Assembly (NCBI GenBank): GCA_937871985.1
Contig: CALMPB010000328.1
Location: 1 to 64,000, forward strand
Direction: 5' to 3'
Length of the DNA: 64,000 nt
Source of the DNA: an uncultured Burkholderiaceae bacterium
GTDB lineage: Bacteria > Pseudomonadota > Gammaproteobacteria > Burkholderiales > Burkholderiaceae
Shown: one piece after another, positions 57,236 through 64,000 of the stretch
Position numbering within the stretch: position 1 is the first letter of the stretch
How the letters are laid out: each line of letters starts with the position of its first letter
The notes under the pieces: generated by a model
What the model was told of the DNA's origin: nothing
The model's input: the letters and a program-made list of their open reading frames with translations, nothing else
Databases searched by the model: none
Translations under genes and position numbers: made by a program

Positions 57236-58144
57236 CTATGTCTTCCCGCGTTCCTGCCGCGCCTGCGCCAAGCCTTCCAGCCGGCCTTGCAGCTCGCGGA
57301 TTCTGCGCTGGGCGGCCGGCGGTTCAAGCTCATCGTTCGCAATATCGAAACCAATCTCCTTCTGCAGGAGATCGCGCGCGGCCTGCAGTTGCTCGGCCAC
57401 CCGAGCCTTCTGGCTGTCTCCGGAACGGCCCCTGGGCAAAATGGCAATAATGGAGCAAAGCGGGTCGCCCGCTTTCCTGAGAACGGGCACGACCGCCACC
57501 GTGGCTGAAATAATGGCCTCCCTCGTCCAGTAGATTTCACTGTTGCGTATGGCCTGTGACATCTCCGCGATCTCCTGGATGGAAGGGAAATCCAGCCCGT
57601 CGGCCTTGGCGTCGGCGCGCTCTTTACGCAACAGCCGGGCGGTCTCCGAAGCGGGCAAATGGGCAAGGAACACCCGGCCGGTCGCCGAGTGCACCAGGGG
57701 CAACGCGGTGCCGACCCGAGGCACGGTTGGCAGATAAGCGCCGATTTCCATCCGCACCAGGGTCGGCCCCAGTTCCGTCCACACATACAGGCCCACGGAA
57801 CAGCCCGTATTGGCGGCCAGGGCGCCGACGACCTCCTGGGCGCTGCCGATGGCGTCGTGCCGGTTCAACGCCGCCAGGCCGATGCGCAGCGCCGTCGGGC
57901 CAAGCTCGTACATGCCGGTGGAGACGGACTGCTTGACGACGCCGTAGCGCACCAGCGTGACGAGATAGCGGTGCAGCTTGCTGGGAATGAGCCCCGTCCT
58001 TCGGGACAATTCGCTGAGCCCGATGGCGCTTCCTTCCTGGGTGATGATGCCAAGCACATCCAGCGCCGTCTCGACGGTCTGGATTCCTACCGGCTGCCCG
58101 CTGTTGCGCTTGGGGCGTCCGCGTGCGACTGCAGAACTGATCAT
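57236..58144 (-). CDS. IclR-family transcriptional regulator
   Basis: A 302-residue regulator: winged HTH at about residues 20-85 (TVETALDVLGIITQEGSAIGLSELSRRTGL in part) and the C-terminal effector-binding domain (GALAANTGCSVGLYVW ... VHSATGRVFLAHLP). The C-terminal ~30 residues form an Arg/Glu-rich coil not typical of the family. It is 39 bases after the FAH-family gene and probably controls the whole cluster. Confidence 0.9.
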   Translation of the reverse strand: MISSAVARGRPKRNSGQPVGIQTVETALDVLGIITQEGSAIGLSELSRRTGLIPSKLHRYLVTLVRYGVVKQSVSTGMYELGPTALRIGLAALNRHDAIGSAQEVVGALAANTGCSVGLYVWTELGPTLVRMEIGAYLPTVPRVGTALPLVHSATGRVFLAHLPASETARLLRKERADAKADGLDFPSIQEIAEMSQAIRNSEIYWTREAIISATVAVVPVLRKAGDPLCSIIAILPRGRSGDSQKARVAEQLQAARDLLQKEIGFDIANDELEPPAAQRRIRELQGRLEGLAQARQERGKT

Positions 58145-58183
58145 GGATAGAGTATTTGTAGTAGGCGGTTTGCTAGATTAGTG

Positions 58184-59092
58184 TCACCCGACGCGATTGA
58201 CAAGTTCACCCAGTTCTCCGATCTGAATTTTGACCACGTCGCCGTGATTCAGGAACACCCCGCTTTCCGCCCCGGTTCCGGCCGGCGTGCCGGTCATGAT
58301 GACGTCGCCCGGGTACAGTGTGAGCCGGCTCGATAGCTGCACGATCTGCTCCGCCGCGGTGAATATCATGTTCCCGGTGGTGGAATCCTGCCTCAACGTG
58401 TCGTTGACCCATAGCTTGATGGGCAGGGACTGGATGTCCCCGGCATCGTCCAGCGGGGTCAGCCAGGGCCCAAGCGGGCACGACCCGTCAAAGCTCTTCT
58501 GCCCTATCCAGTCGTATTTGAAGGGCGAGCGGATATCCAGTTGCTCCCTCTGCAGGTAATCGCGGGCGGAAAAATCGTTGCCGATGGTGACGGCGGCGAT
58601 GCAGCTCAAGGCATTGTCCAGGGTCATATGGCGGGCGCGAACCCCCACGACCAGGGCAAGCTCGGCCTCCCAGTCCAGCTTGCTCGACTCCACGACAATC
58701 TCGGCGCCGGTTCCCACTACGCTGGCCGGCGACTTGATGAAATGCCATGGCGCCAGCCCCACGTCATGCGGATCGGGTTCCGGCTTCAGGCCCAGCATGC
58801 GCTCCATGCTTTGAACGTGGTCTTTGTAGTTGGCCCCCGCGCAGTAAATCGCCGACGGGCGCGGAACCGGCGCGGCAAGCTTCACGCTGGACAAAGCAAG
58901 CCCGCCGTCCGGTGCCGACTTCGCGAACGCCGCCAGCTTGGGGCGGGCGGCCTCCCAGTGTTCGAGCACGTCGATCATCGAATACGGACGGCTGCCGCCC
59001 AGTACCTTCGAAAACTCGAATATTTTTCCATCCACCAGCACACCCGCGGCGATCCCGCCGTTCGTGTAGTAGCTCAGCAATTTATACGACAT
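58184..59092 (-). CDS. Fumarylacetoacetate hydrolase-family enzyme
   Basis: A 302-residue FAH-fold protein. The metal ligands lie in LDWEAELALVVG (E and E/D positions) and NDFSARDYL, with the closing GDVIMTGTPAGTG motif. Members hydrolyse C-C bonds of acylpyruvates or decarboxylate oxaloacetate. It follows hyuB by 44 bases, so its substrate probably comes from the hydantoinase-type steps. Confidence 0.9.
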   Translation of the reverse strand: MSYKLLSYYTNGGIAAGVLVDGKIFEFSKVLGGSRPYSMIDVLEHWEAARPKLAAFAKSAPDGGLALSSVKLAAPVPRPSAIYCAGANYKDHVQSMERMLGLKPEPDPHDVGLAPWHFIKSPASVVGTGAEIVVESSKLDWEAELALVVGVRARHMTLDNALSCIAAVTIGNDFSARDYLQREQLDIRSPFKYDWIGQKSFDGSCPLGPWLTPLDDAGDIQSLPIKLWVNDTLRQDSTTGNMIFTAAEQIVQLSSRLTLYPGDVIMTGTPAGTGAESGVFLNHGDVVKIQIGELGELVNRVG

Positions 59093-59136
59093 GAATACGC
59101 TCCTCTCCAGTCTTGTTCAAACCATGATCTCACACG

Positions 59137-60870
59137 TCACACAGGCAGTTCGGCATCGCCATGCGCTCGGACTTCACCCGTGCCAGAATCGATTTCGACA
59201 CCGTAGTCGCGCCGCGCCGACTCGATGCTGATATAGCCCTGGGCAACGTCGTAGGCCACTTTTTCGGCCGGGCGCAGCCGCGGGTCGCCATACCCGCCGC
59301 CCCCGCCCGAGCGCAGTCTCAGCGCATCGCCCTTCTTCAACCGGCGATGGGCGAGCTTGGCGTTGGGCAAAGCTTCTTCCCAAACCCCATCGACACGCAC
59401 GCCCACCGAATTGCCGTCGGCCTGCATGCCGCCGTTCAGCCCCCAGGGCTTGCACTGCGCGCGCTCTATCGAGGTGTCGAACGAGAATGGCGCAAGCGCC
59501 TGGACGACCAGGTCGGCGCCCAGGCCGCCACGATGCTGGCCCGGGCCGCCGCTGTCCTGGCGCAGCGCATAGCGCTCGATCAATATGGGGTATTTGGACT
59601 CGATCTGCTCGACGGGGCTGTTATGCGTGTCTCCGTCGTTGATGCAGACCGTCACGGAAACTCCGTCCTCGGTGGATTTCGCCCCCCAGCCTCCGCCCAG
59701 CGGCCCGATGCTGGCGATATAGAAGCGCCCGTCCTTGGGTGAAAAGCCATGCAGGGTCGCCACGACCAGGTCGGCGTGGTGCCCGGCAATGACATGGTCG
59801 GGCAGAGCCGGCGCAAGCGCCTTGAAGATCGTGTCGATCACCGTCATGGGAAACGTCATCCACCAGCGCATCGGCGCCGGGCGCGTCGCGCTGACGATGC
59901 TGCCTTCGGGCACGATCACGTTCAGGGAACGGAAGCTGCCGTCGTTGACCGGATACCATTCGGGCGTCGTCAGGCACTTGTAGGCGACCTGGGCGCACGC
60001 GATGCCCGTCGTGACGCCCGAATTGTAGAAACCGCTGACCTGGCGGCTGACCTCGGACAAGTCGATCGTGACCTGGCCGGCCTGCACTACTACCTTTACC
60101 CGTATCGGCACCGGCACGCCCAGGTTGACGCCATCGTCGTCCATGAACGATTCGGCCTCGTACACGCCGTCGGGAATCTTGCTGGCATTGGCGCGCGCGG
60201 CCGCGTCCGTGTGATCCATGATGGTGGCGATGGAGGCCAGCACCTCGTCCTTGCCGTAGCGGTCGAGCAATTCCAGAAAGCGCCGCTCGCCCGTGGTGAC
60301 GGCCGTTATCTGGGCGCGCAGGTCGCCCATGGCAAGATCCGGCAAGCGCACGTTGAGGGTGATGATGTCCAGCAAGTCCTGGTTGACCACGCCGGCGCTC
60401 TGGTACTTGAGAATGGGTATCTGCAGCCCTTCGGAATAAATGTCCGTGGTTACCTGGCCTATCGTTCCGCCCACGTCCAGCCAGTGCGCCATGCAGCAGG
60501 TGAACCCCTGGATTTCGCCTTCGTAGAATACAGGCAGGGTGAACGTGACGTGGTTAAGGTGGCTGCCCGTGATGTAGGCGTCGTTGGTGACGATGATGTC
60601 CCCGGGATGGATGTTCTCCAGCCCGAAGTGACGGATCTTGGCCTTGATGGTTTCCGACATCCCCCGGATGAACATGGGCAGGCCCAGCCCGATCGAAATG
60701 GTTTCGCCCTGCGCGGTGAACAGCCCCACGGTGAAGTCCAGGGCTTCGTAGATGATCATGTTGTACGCCGTGCGCATCAGATTGGTCTTCATTTCCTCCG
60801 TGACGGCCAGCACCCCATTGCGCACCAGTTCAACCGTGATGGGATCCACATTGTGTTTTGCCGCATTCAT
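59137..60870 (-). CDS. Hydantoinase B/oxoprolinase family subunit
   Basis: A 577-residue HyuB-type subunit: N-terminal DPITVELVRNGVLAVTEEMKTNLMRTAYN (in part), the TNDAYITGSHLNHVTF motif and a C-terminal Gly-rich GGGGYGDPRLRPAEKV. HyuA/HyuB pairs perform ATP-dependent ring opening of hydantoins or 5-oxoproline, or carboxylation (acetone/acetophenone carboxylase relatives). Start ATG overlaps the hyuA stop (ATGA, 60867-60870). Confidence 0.92.
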   Translation of the reverse strand: MNAAKHNVDPITVELVRNGVLAVTEEMKTNLMRTAYNMIIYEALDFTVGLFTAQGETISIGLGLPMFIRGMSETIKAKIRHFGLENIHPGDIIVTNDAYITGSHLNHVTFTLPVFYEGEIQGFTCCMAHWLDVGGTIGQVTTDIYSEGLQIPILKYQSAGVVNQDLLDIITLNVRLPDLAMGDLRAQITAVTTGERRFLELLDRYGKDEVLASIATIMDHTDAAARANASKIPDGVYEAESFMDDDGVNLGVPVPIRVKVVVQAGQVTIDLSEVSRQVSGFYNSGVTTGIACAQVAYKCLTTPEWYPVNDGSFRSLNVIVPEGSIVSATRPAPMRWWMTFPMTVIDTIFKALAPALPDHVIAGHHADLVVATLHGFSPKDGRFYIASIGPLGGGWGAKSTEDGVSVTVCINDGDTHNSPVEQIESKYPILIERYALRQDSGGPGQHRGGLGADLVVQALAPFSFDTSIERAQCKPWGLNGGMQADGNSVGVRVDGVWEEALPNAKLAHRRLKKGDALRLRSGGGGGYGDPRLRPAEKVAYDVAQGYISIESARRDYGVEIDSGTGEVRAHGDAELPV

Positions 60871-62960
60871 CGCTGTTCTCCGATCTCGATATCAAGGTTT
60901 CCAAAGGGATCGACCACGACGCGATCCGTGGGCAGCACCACCGTGGTCGACGCATGCTCTTCGATCAGGGCGGGGCCCTGGATGCGATCGCCGGCCTGCA
61001 AAAGCGTGCGGTCGTATACGGGGGTGTCCACGAACCCGGCATCGTCGAAGAACACCGGTTTTCGGCGAACCTGCGCCGCCGCAGCGTCCCGGCCGGAGAC
61101 CGGGCTGTGCTTTTCCTGGGGCGGCTTGAGCATCGTGCCCGCCACGGAAACCCGGACGCTGACGATCTGCGCGGCTTCCTTGGGCGCGCAAGTGCCATAG
61201 CGCAGCAAATGCACGTCGTCGAAGGCACGTTTGACGCCATCGACGTCCCGACTCTCGAAAAGCGCCTGGGGAAGCTCGACCGTCACCGCGTGCTCCTGGC
61301 CCACGTAGCGCATGTCCGCATAGCGCTTGATGTCGATGGACTGGGCACGGGTGGCGGAGGCCAGGATCGCATCCTGGCCGGCCTGCTCCATTTCCCGGTA
61401 CAAGGATTCGATGCCGTCGAACGCCGCCTCGGACAACGCCTGGAAGCATGAGCGCACATAGTCGTACCGCAGATCGCTGAAAAGCATGCCGTAGGCGGAA
61501 AAATGCCCCGGCGAAAAAGGAATGACGACGCGGCGGATGCCCAGTTCCCGGGCAATGGCCGAAGCATGCAAGGGGCCGGCGCCGCCGTACACGATCATGG
61601 TGAAGGCGCCCGCGTCCAGCCCGCGCTCCGTCGTCACGCCCTTCACGGCATACGACATGGCCGTCACCGCAATCCTCAAGATGCCGTTGGCCGCCGTTTG
61701 CGTGTCCAGGCCCAATCGCTGGGCAAGATGCTCGTCCACCGCCCTGGTGGCGGCGTCCACGTCGAGCTTCATGCTGCCGCCCAGAAAGCACTCGGGGTCG
61801 AGCCGGCCCAGCAACAGGTTGGCGTCGGTGACGGTGGGCTGGGCGCCGCCCCGCCCGTAGCAAGCGGGGCCGGGCATGGATCCCGCGCTGCGCGGGCCGA
61901 CCCGCAAGGCGCCGCCTTCGTTCAGGGCTGCAATGCTGCCGCCTCCGGTGCCCACTTCAAAAATATCGATCATGGGAATCTGGATGGGCAGGGCTTTGGC
62001 GTAGCCGCCGATCAGCGCGCTTCCCGTCGTCAGCGGAACGCCGTTGCTGATCACGCCGGCCTTGGCGGTGGTGCCGCCCATGTCGAAGGCAATGGCCTGC
62101 GTGAGCCCCAGTTGGGCGCAGATGGCCTGCGCCCCGATGACCCCCGCGGCCGGGCCCGATTCCAGCATTCTTACGCAATAACGCTTGGCGTCGTCGACAG
62201 GGAAAAGACCGCCCGTGGACTGAACGGCATAGAAGTTACCCCGGAATTCGCTTTGCTCCAGATGGGATTCGAGCTCCTGCAGATAGGACTCCACCCTGGG
62301 GCCGACGTAGGCGTTCGCGGCCACCGAGGAAGCCCGCTCGAACTCGCGGTATTCCTTCGACAATTCATGGGAAGCCGTGACGAACACCGAAGGTATTTCT
62401 TCTTCGACGATCTCCCTCACGCGCTTTTCGTGCGCATCGTTGCTGTAGGAGTGCAACAGGATGACGGCAACGGCTTCGACGCCGCGCTCCTTGAGCTCCC
62501 TGGCAATGTCGCGCACCCTTTGCTCTTGCAATTCCTTATGGACGGTTCCGTCCGCAAGCAGCCTTTCCTCGACCTCGAACCGCATGGATCGCTCCACCAG
62601 CGGTTCGTGCTTTGAAAAGTAAAGGTTGTAGGCGTCGGGCCGGTTGATCCGGCCGATTTCGTAAATATCCCGAAAGCCCTCGGTGATGAGCAGGGCGGTT
62701 CGCGCCCCGCTGCGCTCGAGCAAGGTGTTGATGACAATGGTCGAGCCATGCAGGAAGATGTCGGCGTCCTTGAACTGGACTCCGGCGATGTCCAGTGTGT
62801 CTTGAATGCCCTTTACCAGGCTGTCGTGCGTGGAAAGCGATTTGCCAAACAGCAGTTGCTTGCCGCTTTCGTCGAACGCGGCCAGATCCGTGAAGGTTCC
62901 GCCGATATCGACGGCCAGCCGAAGCCGGCGCTGCGCGGGTGTCGAAGTCGTGATGCTCAT
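60867..62960 (-). CDS. Hydantoinase A/oxoprolinase family subunit
   Basis: A 697-residue HyuA-type ATPase subunit. The actin-like ATP-binding elements are present: LAVDIGGTFTDLAAF near residue 15 and AFDMGGTTAKAGVI near 300, and later GGAGPLHASAIARELGI. Length matches the family. It works with the overlapping hyuB gene. The 114 bases upstream to the MFS stop contain no gene. Confidence 0.92.
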   Translation of the reverse strand: MSITTSTPAQRRLRLAVDIGGTFTDLAAFDESGKQLLFGKSLSTHDSLVKGIQDTLDIAGVQFKDADIFLHGSTIVINTLLERSGARTALLITEGFRDIYEIGRINRPDAYNLYFSKHEPLVERSMRFEVEERLLADGTVHKELQEQRVRDIARELKERGVEAVAVILLHSYSNDAHEKRVREIVEEEIPSVFVTASHELSKEYREFERASSVAANAYVGPRVESYLQELESHLEQSEFRGNFYAVQSTGGLFPVDDAKRYCVRMLESGPAAGVIGAQAICAQLGLTQAIAFDMGGTTAKAGVISNGVPLTTGSALIGGYAKALPIQIPMIDIFEVGTGGGSIAALNEGGALRVGPRSAGSMPGPACYGRGGAQPTVTDANLLLGRLDPECFLGGSMKLDVDAATRAVDEHLAQRLGLDTQTAANGILRIAVTAMSYAVKGVTTERGLDAGAFTMIVYGGAGPLHASAIARELGIRRVVIPFSPGHFSAYGMLFSDLRYDYVRSCFQALSEAAFDGIESLYREMEQAGQDAILASATRAQSIDIKRYADMRYVGQEHAVTVELPQALFESRDVDGVKRAFDDVHLLRYGTCAPKEAAQIVSVRVSVAGTMLKPPQEKHSPVSGRDAAAAQVRRKPVFFDDAGFVDTPVYDRTLLQAGDRIQGPALIEEHASTTVVLPTDRVVVDPFGNLDIEIGEQR

Positions 62961-63074
62961 GATGCCCTGGAAAATGCTGAATCCGCTCCGTCGACTCCGC
63001 GCGGATTCATTGTTGTCGGAATAGCCGGAGCAGGCCTCGATGAATAGGTGTTGACAGGCCCCAGTACCTTCGCC

Positions 63075-64000
63075 CTACGAGGCGATTTCGTCCAGGGCCC
63101 TGCCCTTGGTTTCCAGCCCAAACAGCGCTACCGCCGCGCCCCCAACCACTGCGGCCCCACCAAACAAGATGAACACGGAATTGATGGAGCCGCCGGTAAG
63201 CAACGCTCCCACCACGACCGGCCCAATGATCGACCCGATTCTGAGCCAGCCGCTGGCCGTTCCCGCTCCAATGGCCCGTATCCGCGTGGGGTAGATCTCC
63301 GGCGCATACACATACAGGCCGGCCAATAGAAAAGTGATGAACAGCATGCTTATCGATGCGCAGACCATGACCTCGAATGCGGGAACCGCGGTGCCCGCGT
63401 AAGCCAGGTAAAGCATGGGTATGGCGCCTCCGAAGAAGCCGATCATGAAGGTTTTACGGCGCCCGATGTAATCGATCAGATAAATACCGGCGAATGTCGC
63501 CAGGAATCCCACGATATTGCTGAACATCCCATAGCGCAGGGCCACGTCCACCGGCAGGTGGTACTCGGTGCGATAAAGTGTCGGCATCCATGCAATCAGG
63601 CCGTATCCGGTCAATGATGTGCAAAACGCCATGATCCACACGCCCACGGTGCGAGCCGCCAGGCCGTCGGTAAGCAGTTGCTTGAACGAAGGACGGCGAT
63701 GAACGGGAGGAATGGTCACAGCCAACGGCGGCAGCGCCTCGCGTTTTTCAGCGGGCAGATGCCCTTCGATATCGGAAAGGATTTTCTCTGCTTCGCGGAT
63801 GCGGCCGTTGGCGGCCAGCCACCGCGGCGACTCGGGCACCAGACGCGGCAGCAACAGGCCGAGAATGATAGGCAGGGCTCCGATGAAGAACATGGACTTC
63901 CACCCGTAGGCGGGAATGACCCATACGGCGATGACCGAGGTCAGCAGCACCCCGAACGAAAACCCCGACTCCAGCGTAAAGATGATCCGGCCCCGATTCT
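63075..64000 (-). CDS. MFS transporter of the sugar/aromatic-acid porter type (5' end outside window)
   Basis: At least 308 residues; the frame is open to the right edge. The visible part starts RGRIIFTLESGFSFGVLLTS and includes PESPRWLAANGRIREAEKIL, a linker between helices 6 and 7 that is typical of the sugar-porter/AAHS group. A Gly/Arg-rich GASGWLRIGSIIGP-like helix follows. As the first visible gene of the hydantoinase cluster it is probably the uptake system for the substrate. Confidence 0.88.
   Translation of the reverse strand, partial: NRGRIIFTLESGFSFGVLLTSVIAVWVIPAYGWKSMFFIGALPIILGLLLPRLVPESPRWLAANGRIREAEKILSDIEGHLPAEKREALPPLAVTIPPVHRRPSFKQLLTDGLAARTVGVWIMAFCTSLTGYGLIAWMPTLYRTEYHLPVDVALRYGMFSNIVGFLATFAGIYLIDYIGRRKTFMIGFFGGAIPMLYLAYAGTAVPAFEVMVCASISMLFITFLLAGLYVYAPEIYPTRIRAIGAGTASGWLRIGSIIGPVVVGALLTGGSINSVFILFGGAAVVGGAAVALFGLETKGRALDEIAS

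Noticed and set aside
58184..59092. FAH-family gene as the missing gentisate-pathway hydrolase
   Set aside because: It is about 40 kb from gtdA and tightly linked to hyuAB, so its substrate more likely comes from that cluster.

Overview
The window reads as chromosomal DNA from a high-GC betaproteobacterium, most likely the family Alcaligenaceae (Bordetella / Achromobacter / Pusillimonas relatives). The reasons are protein-level resemblance, the linkage rep-priA-hemE next to a complete atp operon, a hemA-prfA-prmC-grxD block, and a FecI/FecR/TonB-receptor iron cassette. Nearly all of the sequence is protein coding; there is no rRNA and no CRISPR array.

Layout. 1-14.2 kb is core chromosome on the minus strand: rep and priA (replication restart), hemE, a Fis-type regulator, and the nine-gene ATP synthase operon atpIBEFHAGDC, closed by a strong terminator. 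14.5-22.0 kb holds an enoyl-CoA hydratase, an M61 peptidase, an orphan gentisate 1,2-dioxygenase with an AraC activator, a flavoprotein, folB and ttcA. 22.2-28.8 kb holds a large MscS-type channel, ubiX, and the hemA-prfA-prmC-grxD run.

29.1-37.3 kb is an island of about 8.1 kb inserted at the 3' end of tRNA-Phe(GAA). It is bounded by two diverged copies of a ~105-bp repeat that contains the tRNA 3' end and its terminator. It carries a type-2 leuA with a divergent AraC regulator, a tightly overlapping three-gene ABC-three-component (ABC-3C) conflict system (Mrr-like nuclease/effector, middle component, Rad50-like ATPase with a zinc-hook motif), and a GNAT/DUF1778 toxin-antitoxin pair with a recognisable operator. 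No integrase is visible. The ABC-3C operon is the best candidate for an under-described system here.

37.4-50.9 kb is mostly accessory and iron-related. A quinone oxidoreductase/LysR pair comes first. Next is a four-gene operon of TonB receptor, PepSY reductase, a 59-residue membrane protein and a tandem PPOX flavoprotein; it sits behind a Fur-like box and a 17-bp leader hairpin. A MerR-controlled DUF2938/MFS operon follows, and then a FecI-FecR-receptor cell-surface signalling cassette with a second Fur-like box.

50.9-64.0 kb holds EamA, AEC and CynX-type transporters, and a kexin-like S8 lipoprotein protease followed by a 153-residue secreted protein that may be its external chaperone. It ends with a catabolic cluster on the minus strand: MFS porter, hydantoinase A, hydantoinase B, FAH-family enzyme, IclR regulator and an unknown Cys-rich protein. 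The MFS gene runs off the right edge.
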